Shown piece by piece: positions 52,886 through 62,504 of a DNA stretch of 64,000 nucleotides. A model generated the notes under the pieces. It did no database searches. It was not told where the DNA came from and worked only from the letters and a program-made list of their open reading frames with translations. Position numbers and translations under genes: made by a program. The DNA is from Arenimonas donghaensis DSM 18148 = HO3-R19 (lineage in GTDB: Bacteria > Pseudomonadota > Gammaproteobacteria > Xanthomonadales > Xanthomonadaceae): contig NZ_AVCJ01000001.1 of the NCBI RefSeq assembly GCF_000743535.1, positions 124,001-188,000 on the forward strand, written 5' to 3'. Within the stretch, counting starts at the first letter, position 1. Every line of letters starts with the position of its first letter.

Positions 52886-54037
52886 ATGAGTGGCGAAGGC
52901 ACGGGCAAGGCCCGCATCCTGGTGGTGGATGATTCCAAGCTCATGCGCAAGGCCGCGCACAAGATGCTTGGCGACGAGTTCGAGGTGATCACCGCCGAGG
53001 ACGGCCAGGACGCCTGGGGACAGGTGGGGCAGGACGCCGGCATCCAGGTGGTCTTCACCGATCTCAACATGCCCAATCTGGATGGCTACGGGCTGCTTCG
53101 GGCCATCCGTGACGCGCAGGACCCCGGCATCCAGGGGCTGCCGGTGATCGTGGTCACCGGTGCCGAAAACGACGAGTCGGCGCGCATGAAGGCGCTCGAA
53201 CTGGGCGCGACCGATTTCATCACCAAGCCCTTCACCACCTCCGACCTGGTCGCCCGCGCCCGTGCGCACTCGACCTACCAGCGCGTGACGCGGCAGCTGC
53301 AGTCGCAGGTGACGATGGACGCCCTGACCGGCCTGGCCAACCGCCCCGGGTTCATGGACCGTTTGCGCCAGGACATGGCCTACGCCCGCCGGCACCAGCA
53401 GGCGCTGTGCCTGGTACGGCTGGACGTGGAGGATTTCCAGCGTTTCTTCCTGCACAACGGCCGCGATGTCGCCGAAGGCCTGGTGCTCCAGATCGCGCGT
53501 TTGCTGCGGGCGCGGCTGCGCAAGGAGGACACCGCAGCGCGGATCGGGCTGGGCAGCTTCGCCCTGAGCCTGCCCGGTGGCCAGGAGGCGGGCATCGCGG
53601 GCATGGTCGAACGGCTGCAGGCCGAGGTCATGGCCAACCCGCCGCTGCACGAAGGCGAGCCGGTGGCGGTCGCCTTGCATGCCGCGGTGCTGAGCCCGCT
53701 TACCGACGACGGCCTGGGTCCCGACGAGGCCATGGATGCTTGCCAGGCGCGCCTGGATGTCGCGCGCGAGTCTGGCCTGGCCGTGCTGCCGCCGAGTCCG
53801 GCGGCCGTTGCGCCGCCCGCCGTCGCAGAAGCCATGCCACCGGTCGCTGCACCGCCGCCCCCGGCCCAGGCCCAGCAGGCGCCCGCGGGGATCGACGAAA
53901 TCCTTGACCGGATCCAGGCCGGCCAGGCGCAGGAGGTGCTGCCCCAGCTGCCGGCGATCATCGGCCGGCTGCTGCCATTGCTTCGCCTGCTGGGCCCGAA
54001 CCAGCGCAAGCAGCTGATCGAATTCCTGCAGAAATAG
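52886..54037 (+). CDS. Response regulator with degenerate GGDEF domain
   Basis: 383-residue protein. The receiver domain (10-130) is intact: VDDSKLMRKAAHKML, the phospho-Asp59 in VVFTDLNMPN, and KPF. A GGDEF-like domain (about 145-290) starts DALTGLANRPGFMDRL, but its signature reads GLGSF (221-225) instead of GGDEF, so it should be inactive as a cyclase. A Pro-rich linker leads to a short helical tail (LLPLLRLLGPNQRKQLIEFL). It could bind GTP or c-di-GMP, or act by protein contact. No histidine kinase gene is nearby. Confidence 0.87.
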   Translation: MSGEGTGKARILVVDDSKLMRKAAHKMLGDEFEVITAEDGQDAWGQVGQDAGIQVVFTDLNMPNLDGYGLLRAIRDAQDPGIQGLPVIVVTGAENDESARMKALELGATDFITKPFTTSDLVARARAHSTYQRVTRQLQSQVTMDALTGLANRPGFMDRLRQDMAYARRHQQALCLVRLDVEDFQRFFLHNGRDVAEGLVLQIARLLRARLRKEDTAARIGLGSFALSLPGGQEAGIAGMVERLQAEVMANPPLHEGEPVAVALHAAVLSPLTDDGLGPDEAMDACQARLDVARESGLAVLPPSPAAVAPPAVAEAMPPVAAPPPPAQAQQAPAGIDEILDRIQAGQAQEVLPQLPAIIGRLLPLLRLLGPNQRKQLIEFLQK

Positions 54038-54128
54038 CCATCGCTGGCACCGGTGGCCGCCGGGATTGACGGCACGTACGCGAACTTGATTATGCTCGGG
54101 GCATCACGCCGACGCGAAGGACCTTTCC

Positions 54129-55463
54129 ATGCACCACCGCTGCCTGTCCTTCGCGCTGCTGCTGGCCGCGAGCTTGCCCGCCCTGGCCAACCGGGCTTCG
54201 CCGGCGATGCCGGTCCTGCTGCCGGCACCCGAACGCGTGGGGGTCGAGAACCAGATCCTCGAGCACCGGCTGCAGACCCTGCTGCCCCGCCTGATGGCCG
54301 AAGCCGGGTTGGACATGTGGCTGGTGCTGTCGCGCGAATACGCCGAGGACCCGGTCTATTTCACCCTGGTGCCGCAGCCGAGCTTCGCGGCGCGCCGGAC
54401 GACGCTGCTGGTCTTTCATCGTCGCGCCGATGGCTCGGTCGAGCGCCTGGCGGTCAATCGCTATCCGCTTGGCCCACCGTACGAGTCGGCCTGGTCGGGC
54501 GGCGACCTGGACGAACAATGGCAGGCCCTGGGCGCCCTCATCGCGGAACGTGATCCTGCCCGCATCGGCATCAATACCTCCCGGCAGTGGGCCATCGCCG
54601 ACGGCCTCAGCCACGGCCTGCACCAGCGGTTGCTGCAGGCGCTTCCCGACGGTTATGCCGGGCGACTGGTGTCGGCCGAAGACCTGGTGGTGCGCTGGAC
54701 CGAGACGCGCACCGCGCCGGAGCTCGCACACCACGCCAAGGCCATGGCGGCGGCCCGTGCGGTGATCGCCGAAGCGTTCTCCAACCGCGTCATCGAGCCC
54801 GGCAAGACCCACACCGACGACGTGGCCTGGTACATCCGCCGCCGGCTCGAGGGCCTGGGCATGCCGGTGTGGTTCCATCCCGACGTGAACCGCCAGCGCG
54901 CCGGCGACGACTGCGGCCGGGACAGCGTGTTCTGCGGCGCCGAGGGTGTCATCGAGCGTGGGGACGTCCTGCATACCGACATCGGCGGCTGCTACCTGAA
55001 GCTGTGCACCGACACCCAGGAAATGGGCTACGTGCTGCGGGAGGGAGAAACCGAGGTTCCTGAAGGCCTGAGGCGGGCGCTGGCCGCCGGCAATCGCTGG
55101 CAGGACCTGCTGGCCGCCGAATTCGCCACGGGCCGCAGTGGCGACCAAATCCTGCATGCCACGCATGCCGCGGTGGAAAAGGCAGGGCTGGCGGCCAGTA
55201 CCTACACCCACCCGCTGGGCTTCTTCGGCCACGCCGCCGGCCCGACCATCGGCATGTGGGATGCACAGGAGGGCGGCACGCCAGGTAGTGAATGGCCGCT
55301 TCATCCGTCGACGGCCTACGCCATCGAAGGCAACGTGCGCTCACCCGTGCCCGAATGGGGGGACACCTGGGTGCAAGTGAAGCTGGAGCAGGGCGGCTTC
55401 TTCGACGGCGAGACGCTCGACTACCCGGCGGGACGGCAGACCCAATGGCACGTGGTGCGATGA
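54129..55463 (+). CDS. Exported M24-family metallopeptidase (Xaa-Pro peptidase-like)
   Basis: 444-residue peptidase of the pita-bread fold, with a Sec signal (CLSFALLLAASLPALA). The creatinase-like N-terminal domain is followed by the catalytic domain with the metal ligands in order: Asp in LHTDIGG (and an Asp in FHPDVN), His in HPLGFFGH, Glu in YAIEGNV and Glu in VKLEQGGF. Members cleave X-Pro bonds. The ATG is preceded by GAAGGACC. Its stop overlaps the next gene's ATG. Confidence 0.88.
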   Translation: MHHRCLSFALLLAASLPALANRASPAMPVLLPAPERVGVENQILEHRLQTLLPRLMAEAGLDMWLVLSREYAEDPVYFTLVPQPSFAARRTTLLVFHRRADGSVERLAVNRYPLGPPYESAWSGGDLDEQWQALGALIAERDPARIGINTSRQWAIADGLSHGLHQRLLQALPDGYAGRLVSAEDLVVRWTETRTAPELAHHAKAMAAARAVIAEAFSNRVIEPGKTHTDDVAWYIRRRLEGLGMPVWFHPDVNRQRAGDDCGRDSVFCGAEGVIERGDVLHTDIGGCYLKLCTDTQEMGYVLREGETEVPEGLRRALAAGNRWQDLLAAEFATGRSGDQILHATHAAVEKAGLAASTYTHPLGFFGHAAGPTIGMWDAQEGGTPGSEWPLHPSTAYAIEGNVRSPVPEWGDTWVQVKLEQGGFFDGETLDYPAGRQTQWHVVR

Positions 55464-57439
55464 CTGTGCCGCTGCATCCAAGGGTCGGACGGCGTGCCGT
55501 CTGCGCCTTGCTCATGCTGGGCCTTTTGGCCGGCTGCGCGTCGGTCGAGCGGGTCCAGTTGGGCAGGGCCGCCGATGCAACCGCATCGCCGGCCCTGCGC
55601 AAACTTTCTTCACCACAGGACCTGGACCGCCTGGTGTCCAATGGGCAGCGCCTCGCTGCACTGTTGGAAGAGCAGCGGTGGCGGCGCACCTGCCGCCTTC
55701 CGAAGGCGGAGCGACCAGCGTGGGTACGCTGCCGGGGCACGCGTCCGGCCGAGGCGGATTCGGACGTGCTCGAGACCATCGAGGTCACCGGTTCGCGCAT
55801 CGATCCCCGCGACCTGATCACCAATAACCAGGAGGGCGGCGTCGACGAGGGCGACATCGTCAAGAAGTCCGGCGACTTCCTGCTGGTGCTGCGCGGCGGC
55901 AGCTTGCATTCAGTGCGCATCGCGCGCCAGGGCAGGGCGGTGCTGGAACACGCCGGCAGCCTGCGTCTGGCCGAGGATGGGGACGATCGCATCTGGTTCG
56001 ACGAGATCCTCACGTTCGGCCCGCGCGTGCTTTTGCTGGGATTCAACTACGGCGAAGACGAACCCGTGGCGGAGCTGCAGCTGTTCCATCTCGATGCCAA
56101 TGGCGGACTGGTGCGCGACGCCCGATTCTGGCTGCGCAGCAACGACTACTTCGACGGCGACAACTACGGGGCCCGGCTGCAGGGCGACAACTTGCTGATG
56201 AGCCTGCAGCTGCCGCTGCAGCTGCAGGGGGAGATGGCTTGGCCAGAGTGGTCGCGCCGCGACGTGCCGGCACCCGGTTGGACGCCGCTGCTGGAGGCAG
56301 CGGACCTTTATTACCCCATGCTGCCCGGCCGATTGCCGCGCATACACGTGCTGCTGCAGTGCCCGCTCGCGGGTCTGGACGACGAACGGCTGGCATGCCG
56401 CAGCACGGGTTTCGTCGCGGAAGGCCGTTCGGAACTCTACGCAACCCGCACCCACGCCTACTTGGCGCTCGGCGGGCTGGCGCCGCAGGCCTGGCGCAGC
56501 AAGCTCGTGCTCCCGGACGACGGCGACTGGCCCGTGGAGGCCTGGCCGCTTCGCCGCACCTCGATCGTTCGCGTGCCCTTCGGTGCCGGTGATCCGACGG
56601 TTGCGACCGTTCACGGCGATATCGACCAGTCCTTCCAGTTCCGCGAAGACGCTGAGGGTGCGCTATGGGTGCTTCCACTGTCTGGAGAGCACGATGACGA
56701 CGAGCGAACAACGCGCTACGGGCTGTACCGGCTCGCCCCGGAGGACTTCTCCGGCTTCGCCGGCGAGCCGTCTCCCGCGCGGGCCTTCGCCGAGGTGCCG
56801 GGTGGCGTCGGTACGATCCGATTCGACCGCGAGGTCGTCTGGTTCGGTGAGTCGAGCTGGTGGGGCCAAAAGAAGCCCAGTCCCGGCCGGCTCTGGGCCC
56901 TGGGCCTGGGCGATGGCGTACTGACGCCGGTGCCGGTCACCCATTCGGTGCAATTCATGCAGCCGGCCGGAGACCGCATGCTGGCCATCGGCCTGGTGCC
57001 CGGTGGTGGCATGGCGGCCAGCGTGCTGGCGGGTGCCGGCCAGCCGCGACGGCTGCATACGCTGGACTGGCCGGGGTATTTCAGTTCGGAAAGCCGCAGC
57101 CACGCGGTGAACGTCGGTCGCCTGCCGGGCGGTCCGCTGCTGCTGGGCCTGCCGGCCTGGCCCGAATCGAGCCGGAGCCGCGACGACGATACCTGGCCCG
57201 AAGAACAGGCCTCGGACCTGCTTTATGCACGCATCGACGGCGACCGCCTTTCCGCGGCCGGCGTGCTCAGCATGCAGGATGCTGGCGGCCAGGATTGCGA
57301 GGACTGCTGGGACTGGTACGGCAACGCCCGTACGTTTTTCGTCGGCGGGCGGGTATTCGCCCTAAGCGGAAGCTTGCTGGTGGAAGGGGCATGGACCGGG
57401 GACCGCGTGCAGCGGCGCGCGCGCCTGCTGCTGCCTTGA
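55460..57439 (+). CDS. Beta-propeller lipoprotein (PF09826-like)
   Basis: 659-residue lipoprotein (signal LLMLGLLAGC, Cys26). The sequence contains the family hallmark TNNQEGGVDEGDIVKKSG, and then blade repeats over about 500 residues. This C-terminal beta-propeller domain was named from archaeal and bacterial secreted proteins; its role is unknown. A late CEDCWDW motif could form a disulfide. It is translationally coupled to the M24 peptidase (ATGA overlap). Confidence 0.87.
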   Translation: MTVPLHPRVGRRAVCALLMLGLLAGCASVERVQLGRAADATASPALRKLSSPQDLDRLVSNGQRLAALLEEQRWRRTCRLPKAERPAWVRCRGTRPAEADSDVLETIEVTGSRIDPRDLITNNQEGGVDEGDIVKKSGDFLLVLRGGSLHSVRIARQGRAVLEHAGSLRLAEDGDDRIWFDEILTFGPRVLLLGFNYGEDEPVAELQLFHLDANGGLVRDARFWLRSNDYFDGDNYGARLQGDNLLMSLQLPLQLQGEMAWPEWSRRDVPAPGWTPLLEAADLYYPMLPGRLPRIHVLLQCPLAGLDDERLACRSTGFVAEGRSELYATRTHAYLALGGLAPQAWRSKLVLPDDGDWPVEAWPLRRTSIVRVPFGAGDPTVATVHGDIDQSFQFREDAEGALWVLPLSGEHDDDERTTRYGLYRLAPEDFSGFAGEPSPARAFAEVPGGVGTIRFDREVVWFGESSWWGQKKPSPGRLWALGLGDGVLTPVPVTHSVQFMQPAGDRMLAIGLVPGGGMAASVLAGAGQPRRLHTLDWPGYFSSESRSHAVNVGRLPGGPLLLGLPAWPESSRSRDDDTWPEEQASDLLYARIDGDRLSAAGVLSMQDAGGQDCEDCWDWYGNARTFFVGGRVFALSGSLLVEGAWTGDRVQRRARLLLP

Positions 57440-57444
57440 ATGGG

Positions 57445-58398
57445 TCAGTGCGCGGCGGCTTTGCCGCGCAGCTTGCCCCAGGCGGTGGTCGCCAGCACGA
57501 CAACGATGCCCACCAGGATGCCGACCACGGCGTCGGCAAGGATGGAAACCACCGTGCCGGCGCCTCCCGAGGGAAGCAGGCCTCCGACGAGGTGGTGCAG
57601 GTAGGGGATGGAGTGCGTGAAAATGCCGCCGCCGACCAGGAACATCGCGGCGGTGCCGGCGACCGACAGGAACTTCATCAGCCAGGGCGCGCTGTAGAGG
57701 ATGCCGCGGCCGAATGCGCGCAGGCTCCTGGCCGCCGAGCCGGCCCCCTGGCGGCGGCTCAGGTGCAGCCCGGCGTCGTCGAGCTTGACGATGCCGGCGA
57801 CGAGGCCGTAAACGCCGACCGTCATCAGGGCCGCGATGGCGACCAGGACGCCCAGCTGCACGGTGAACTCCCGTCCGGCCACCGTTCCCAGCGTCAGCAC
57901 GATGATCTCCGCGGACAGGATGAAGTCGGTGCGGATGGCGCCCTTAATCTTCTGCTTCTCGTAGGCGACGAGGTCGCGCTTTTCGTCCGAGGCCGCTTCC
58001 AGGAGTTGCGCCACTTCGGCTTCCTGCTCTTCCGGCGAATGCAGGAACTTGTGCGCGAGTTTTTCGACGCCTTCGTAACACAGGAAGGCGCCGCCGATGA
58101 GCATCAGGCTGGTGATGATCGGCACGTCGATGCCGCGTTCGCGCAGCCAGGCCTCCAGGGCCGCGATCGCCAGCGCGCCGGGGACCAGGATCAGCTTGTT
58201 GCGGGCCGACCCCTTGGCGACCGCCCACACCACCGGCAGTTCCCGGTCGGGTTTGACGCCGCTGACCTGCTGGGCGTTGAGCGCCAGGTCGTCACCGAGC
58301 ACGCCGGCCGTTTTCTTGGTCGCCACCTTGGTCATCACCGACACGTCGTCGAGCAGGGTGGCGATGTCGTCGAGCAGGGCAAGCAGGCTGGAGGCCAT
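57445..58398 (-). CDS. DUF808 inner-membrane protein
   Basis: 317-residue membrane protein of the DUF808 (YedI) family. Family elements are SSLLALLDDIATLLDDVSVMTKVATKKTAGVLGDDLALN and AVAKGSARNKLILVPGALAI (cited in parts). About seven hydrophobic helices follow, and it ends WGKLRGKAAAH. The function is unknown. The ATG at 58398 is chosen because the conserved N-terminus starts there. It is convergent with the propeller gene, with 5 bases between the stops. Confidence 0.92.
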   Translation of the reverse strand: MASSLLALLDDIATLLDDVSVMTKVATKKTAGVLGDDLALNAQQVSGVKPDRELPVVWAVAKGSARNKLILVPGALAIAALEAWLRERGIDVPIITSLMLIGGAFLCYEGVEKLAHKFLHSPEEQEAEVAQLLEAASDEKRDLVAYEKQKIKGAIRTDFILSAEIIVLTLGTVAGREFTVQLGVLVAIAALMTVGVYGLVAGIVKLDDAGLHLSRRQGAGSAARSLRAFGRGILYSAPWLMKFLSVAGTAAMFLVGGGIFTHSIPYLHHLVGGLLPSGGAGTVVSILADAVVGILVGIVVVLATTAWGKLRGKAAAH

Positions 58399-58539
58399 GG
58401 GCAGGTCCGGTGCGATTGAACGACGATTCTGGCATCCCCGCGCCGCCGAAGGGGAGCCCTGGGCCGCCGGGCGGCGGAACCCGGACGGTCCGGCGCGCTT
58501 AAACTCGCCGGACCGGCACGATGCAAGGAGTCCCCGAAG

Positions 58540-59127
58540 ATGCAGATTCGCGCACTGATGCTGCTGTGGGTGGTGGCGCTGGCTGGCTGCCAGCCCTCCG
58601 GGCAGGCGGGTGGCGAGAGCGACCCGGCCCGGAAAGCCGCCGAGGCCGCAGAGGCCGCCGAACGTGCGCAACTCGAGACACTGGCCTCGCAGATCGCCGC
58701 CGACCGCGATGCCGTCGCCGGGTTCGAGGTTCTGCATGCTGGCTACGGCCATGGACCGGACCCTCGCAGCGGCCAGTCCGTGCCCACGATCAAGGTCGCC
58801 CTGGCCAACGGCAGCCCGGTGACGGTGACGCGGGTGTCGCTGCACGTGCGGCTCGCCAACGAAGGTGGCGGTGCACCCTGGCTCGACCAGGTATTCGACG
58901 TGCCGCTGTCGGCGCCACTGGCGCCGGGGGCCGGCGACGCGGTGACGATGACCCCGACCGGTGACAGCGACTGGGCCCTGAAGGCGCCACCCGAAGGCGT
59001 GCCGGTGCGGGTTCGCGTCCAGGCGCTGGCGCTGCGCACGCCCGAAGGCCGGGAACTGCTGACCGAACATGCCATGGACGATCTGCAGCGCGAGCGATTG
59101 GACGCACTGCGCGCGGCTTCGCGCTGA
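58540..59127 (+). CDS. Hypothetical lipoprotein with helical linker
   Basis: 195-residue predicted lipoprotein (signal LWVVALAGC, Cys17). An Ala/Glu-rich helical linker (about 30-58) is followed by a probable beta sandwich (TIKVALANGSPVTVTRVSLHVRLAN; PLAPGAGDAVTMTPTGDSDW; VRVRVQALALRTPEGREL). The pattern resembles FxLYD- or DUF3426-like domains. It starts behind AAGGAG. Confidence 0.65.
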   Translation: MQIRALMLLWVVALAGCQPSGQAGGESDPARKAAEAAEAAERAQLETLASQIAADRDAVAGFEVLHAGYGHGPDPRSGQSVPTIKVALANGSPVTVTRVSLHVRLANEGGGAPWLDQVFDVPLSAPLAPGAGDAVTMTPTGDSDWALKAPPEGVPVRVRVQALALRTPEGRELLTEHAMDDLQRERLDALRAASR

Positions 59128-59187
59128 CCGGGCTTGCCAGCGGCGCCGCGGGGCGGCTAAATGACTGAATCCCGCTGGAGATTCACG

Positions 59188-59745
59188 ATGCGCCTGCCGT
59201 CGTTCGCCCTCGTCGCCTGTTTGCTGCCGCTCGCCGCCTCGGCCGAGGTGGTCGACAGCGGCCCTTCGGGTTTCACGCTCGAGAACAGCGCCGTCGTGGA
59301 CGCCGATCCCGACCAGGCCTGGAAGGCCCTGGTCGGGGACGTGGGGCGCTGGTGGCCCGCCGACCACACCTGGTGGGGCGACGCCGGCAAGCTGAGCATC
59401 GAAGCCCGGGCCGGCGGCTGTTTCTGCGAACGCGACGGCGACCGGCAGGCGCGCCACCTCGAGGTGGTTTTCGTGGACCCCGGCCGCACCCTGCGCCTGG
59501 CCGGCGGCCTGGGTCCCTTGCAAGGCATGGGGCTGCACGGAGCGCTGGAGTTCCGCCTGGCGCCGGTCGAGGGCGGCGGCACCCGCATCACGCTGTGGTA
59601 CCGCGTCGGCGGCTACAGCCCGGACGACCTGTCGGGCTTCGCCGCGGTGGTTGATCGCGTGCAGGCGCAGCAGCTCGACGGGCTGGTGCAGTTCCTCGCC
59701 GCGCACGAAACCGGGTCCGCCGCCGCATCCGGGCAGGGGAACTGA
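59188..59745 (+). CDS. Exported SRPBCC (polyketide-cyclase-like) protein
   Basis: 185-residue protein. The signal is MRLPSFALVACLLPLAASA. The START/Bet v1-like fold has ENSAVVDADPDQAWKALV, VGRWWPADHTWWGD, GGCFCERDGDRQARHLEVV and ITLWYRVGGYSPDDL. These proteins bind small hydrophobic molecules; the ligand is unknown. I chose the ATG at 59188, with TGGAG 8 bases upstream, over the in-frame ATG at 59161. It ends 1 base before the next ATG. Confidence 0.85.
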   Translation: MRLPSFALVACLLPLAASAEVVDSGPSGFTLENSAVVDADPDQAWKALVGDVGRWWPADHTWWGDAGKLSIEARAGGCFCERDGDRQARHLEVVFVDPGRTLRLAGGLGPLQGMGLHGALEFRLAPVEGGGTRITLWYRVGGYSPDDLSGFAAVVDRVQAQQLDGLVQFLAAHETGSAAASGQGN

Positions 59746-59746
59746 C

Positions 59747-60115
59747 ATGCCGCTGCTCCTGCTCAACCTTCGCAACGTACCGGACGATGAGGCCGACGAG
59801 GTGCGAGCCCTGCTCGACGAAAACCAGATCGACTATTACGAAACCCGCCCCAGCCTGTGGGGGGTGTCGGGCGGGGGGCTGTGGCTGCCCGATGACCGCC
59901 AGGAAGACCAGGCCCGCGCCCGCCTGGCCGCCTACCAGGCGGCACGCGGCGAGCGTGCCCGGCGCGAGCGCGAACAGGCGTTGTCCGAAGGGCGTGCGCC
60001 CAGTCCCTGGGCGGCCTTCCGGGAGAATCCGCTACGGGCCCTGGCGACCCTGCTCGGCATCGTGCTGATGCTGGGCCTGGCGACGCTGCCTTTCCTGTTC
60101 TTCACCCGTGGCTGA
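59747..60115 (+). CDS. DUF6164-like small membrane protein
   Basis: 122-residue protein. The N-terminus (LLLNLRNVPDDEADEVRALLDENQIDYYETRPS, split here for reading as LLLNLRNVPDDE and ALLDENQIDYYETRPS) resembles a DUF2007-like signal-transduction domain. It ends in one TM helix (LATLLGIVLMLGLATLPFLFF). I think it belongs to DUF6164, which is not certain. It overlaps the acyltransferase start by 8 bases. Confidence 0.75.
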   Translation: MPLLLLNLRNVPDDEADEVRALLDENQIDYYETRPSLWGVSGGGLWLPDDRQEDQARARLAAYQAARGERARREREQALSEGRAPSPWAAFRENPLRALATLLGIVLMLGLATLPFLFFTRG

Positions 60116-61046
60116 GCCGACCGGACCGGCGAAGCCGGCGCGCCGTACCCCGCTGCACTACCTGCCGGCGGCGTTGCGGGTGCCCCTGGCGGCCCTGGGT
60201 TTCGTGCTCAACACCCTGGTGCACGGACCGGTGTTGATTGCCGCAGCGCTGGTGAAACTGCTGCCGATCGCGGGCTTGCAGCGCTGGCTCGAGCGCCGGC
60301 TGCCGGCCATCGCCGAAAGCTGGATCGCGGTGAACAGCGCCATGATGGACGGCTTCACCCATACCCGTTTCGTCATCGAGGGACTCGAACGCCTGCGCCC
60401 GGACGGACACTACCTGGTGCTGGCCAACCATCGCAGCTGGGTGGACATCCCGGTGCTGCAGAAGATCTTCAACCGACGTATCCCGCTGCTGCGGTTTTTC
60501 CTCAAGCGCCAGTTGATCTGGGTGCCGGTGTTGGGACTTTGCTGGTGGGCGCTGGATTTTCCGTTCATGCAGCGGGCAACCAAGAGCCAACTGGCGAAAC
60601 GGCCCGAACTGGCCGGCCGCGACCTCGCCGCCACGCGCCGCGCCTGCGAGAAATTCAGCCACATCCCGTCCTCGATCATGAATTTCGTCGAAGGCACGCG
60701 CTTCACGCCCGCCAAACACGCGTCGCAGGGCGGTAACTACCGCAACCTGCTGCGGCCTCGCGCGGGCGGGGCGGCCTTCGTGCTGGGTGCGATGGGCGAC
60801 TCGCTGGATGCCGTGCTTGATGTCACCGTGCACTACGACCGGTCCCAGCCCAGCCTGGCCGACCTGTTCGCGGACCGGATCGGTACCGTTCGCGTTCGCG
60901 TGGTCGAACGCCCGATCCCCGACGGTTTCGCGGGCGCCAACTACGAAGGCGACCGCGACTTCCGCCGGCGCTTCCAGGCCTGGCTCAACCAGATCTGGCT
61001 GGAGAAGGACGCCTGCCTCGACGCGTGGAACCAGGAGTCGGCCTGA
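60108..61046 (+). CDS. PlsC-type acyltransferase (YihG-like)
   Basis: 312-residue membrane acyltransferase of the LPLAT superfamily. The catalytic HX4D motif is ANHRSWVD, and block III is NFVEGTRFTPAKH. N-terminal hydrophobic helices at about 25-65 anchor it. It resembles YihG/LPA acyltransferases that acylate lysophospholipids. The start is GTG at 60108, inside the preceding gene. Its stop shares a base with the next ATG (TGATG). Confidence 0.88.
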   Translation: MAEPTGPAKPARRTPLHYLPAALRVPLAALGFVLNTLVHGPVLIAAALVKLLPIAGLQRWLERRLPAIAESWIAVNSAMMDGFTHTRFVIEGLERLRPDGHYLVLANHRSWVDIPVLQKIFNRRIPLLRFFLKRQLIWVPVLGLCWWALDFPFMQRATKSQLAKRPELAGRDLAATRRACEKFSHIPSSIMNFVEGTRFTPAKHASQGGNYRNLLRPRAGGAAFVLGAMGDSLDAVLDVTVHYDRSQPSLADLFADRIGTVRVRVVERPIPDGFAGANYEGDRDFRRRFQAWLNQIWLEKDACLDAWNQESA

Positions 61047-61627
61047 TGCCACTGATCCCGGCGTGCATGGAGGCCTGTCTGTTTGTCGTGGCTGCCGTGG
61101 CCACGCCCTCGGATCCCGGACTGCGCTACACCGAGCAGCGGGAAACCTATGCCGTGCAGGGCATCAACCGGCGGGAGCTGCGTACCGCACTGCGTCGTGC
61201 CCAGGCCGAGGCCGGGACCATGGGCGACGGCTCGGTGGCGCGCACATCCCAGGACCTGTCGATGCGCTACGAGCTCGAGCCGGTGGAAGGTGGCTGCCGG
61301 CTCAAGGACCTGGCGGTCAGCCTGGACGTCACCATCCATCTTCCCGAATGGGTGCCCGAAGGCGCGGTGCGCAAGGACCTCATGGACGACTGGAACCGCA
61401 TGCGTGATGCGCTCGAGCGCCATGAGGAAGGACATCGCGATATCGCGCTCGAAAGCGCCCGCTATTTGCTGGCCGGCCTTCGGGACCTGGGCCTGCAGGC
61501 GGACTGCCAGTCACTTCGGCGCGAGGCGCAGAAAGTCTTCTTCCGGGCCCAGCTCAGGTATTCGGTCCGCGATGGCGCCTACGAACACCGCACCCAGCAC
61601 GGGATCGCCCAGGGCGCCGTGCTCTGA
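61046..61627 (+). CDS. DUF922 family putative zinc protease
   Basis: 193-residue exported protein of the DUF922 family. The short N-terminal hydrophobic region is followed by LRYTEQRETYAVQGINRRELRTAL, CRLKDLAVSLDVTIHLPEW and the putative catalytic HEEGHRDIALESA (His126, Glu127, His130). The fold is like that of secreted Zn-dependent proteases. It is translationally coupled to the acyltransferase gene. Confidence 0.82.
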   Translation: MPLIPACMEACLFVVAAVATPSDPGLRYTEQRETYAVQGINRRELRTALRRAQAEAGTMGDGSVARTSQDLSMRYELEPVEGGCRLKDLAVSLDVTIHLPEWVPEGAVRKDLMDDWNRMRDALERHEEGHRDIALESARYLLAGLRDLGLQADCQSLRREAQKVFFRAQLRYSVRDGAYEHRTQHGIAQGAVL

Positions 61628-61634
61628 GCGTGGT

Positions 61635-62504
61635 TCAAAGGCTGTTGGCGGCGAAGGTGTCGCAGCGTTCCACCTCGCCCGATTCGAAGCCGATCCGGAA
61701 CCAGCGCACGCGCTGGGCAGCGCTGCCGTGGGTGAACGAATCGGGCACGACCTGGCCCTGGCCCTGCCGCTGCAGGGTGTCGTCGCCGATGGCGGTGGCG
61801 GTGTTCATCGCCTCCTCGAGATCGCCGGGCTCGAGCCAGGCGTGGCGTCGCTGCGCATGGTGGGCCCACAGGCCGGCATAACAGTCGGCCTGCAGCTCCT
61901 GGCGCACGAGGGGTCCCTGCGCGCCCTCGACATTGCCGCCACGGCGGCGGATGTCGTTGACCCGGGCCGAGGTGCCGGTCAGCGTTTGCACGTGGTGGCC
62001 GACTTCGTGGGCGATGACATAGGCTTCGGCGAAGTCGCCGCCGCCGCCGAGCCGGCGCTCCATCTGTTCGAAGAAGCTCAGGTCGATGTAGACCTTCTGG
62101 TCTGCCGGGCAGTAGAAGGGACCGACCGCGGCGCTGGCGCCGCCGCAGGCCGACTGCACCTGGCCGGTGAACAGCACGAGCTTTGCCGGCGTGTACTGGC
62201 TGCCGCTGGCCTGGAAGATCGCGCTCCAGACGTCCTCGGTTTCGCCCAGGATGCTGGCGACGAACTGCGAGGCTTCGTCATCGGCCGGCGGCGCGCCGGC
62301 CGGGCCGCCTGACTCGGCGGGCATCTGCTGCTGCACCTGGGCCACGAGGCCCAGCAACTCCATGGGGCTCTTGCCAAGCAGCAGGCCGATGACCACCACG
62401 GCGGCCACGCCACCCAGGCCCAGCTTGAGGCCACCGCCGCCGCCACCGCGCCGGCCACGAACGTCCTGGACATTGCTGCTGCGTCGGGCGCTGCGCCATT
62501 TCAT
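61635..62504 (-). CDS. YpfJ-type neutral zinc metallopeptidase
   Basis: 289-residue membrane-anchored protein of the putative neutral zinc metallopeptidase family (YpfJ). The parts are a basic/Gly-rich N-terminus, one TM helix (LGLGGVAAVVVIGLLLG), CPADQKVYIDLSFFEQM, the HEVGHH motif (His166, Glu167, His170) and QELQADCYAGLWAHHA with further ligand candidates. It overlaps the transglycosylase gene end by 4 bases, so the two share a transcript. Confidence 0.92.
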   Translation of the reverse strand: MKWRSARRSSNVQDVRGRRGGGGGGLKLGLGGVAAVVVIGLLLGKSPMELLGLVAQVQQQMPAESGGPAGAPPADDEASQFVASILGETEDVWSAIFQASGSQYTPAKLVLFTGQVQSACGGASAAVGPFYCPADQKVYIDLSFFEQMERRLGGGGDFAEAYVIAHEVGHHVQTLTGTSARVNDIRRRGGNVEGAQGPLVRQELQADCYAGLWAHHAQRRHAWLEPGDLEEAMNTATAIGDDTLQRQGQGQVVPDSFTHGSAAQRVRWFRIGFESGEVERCDTFAANSL

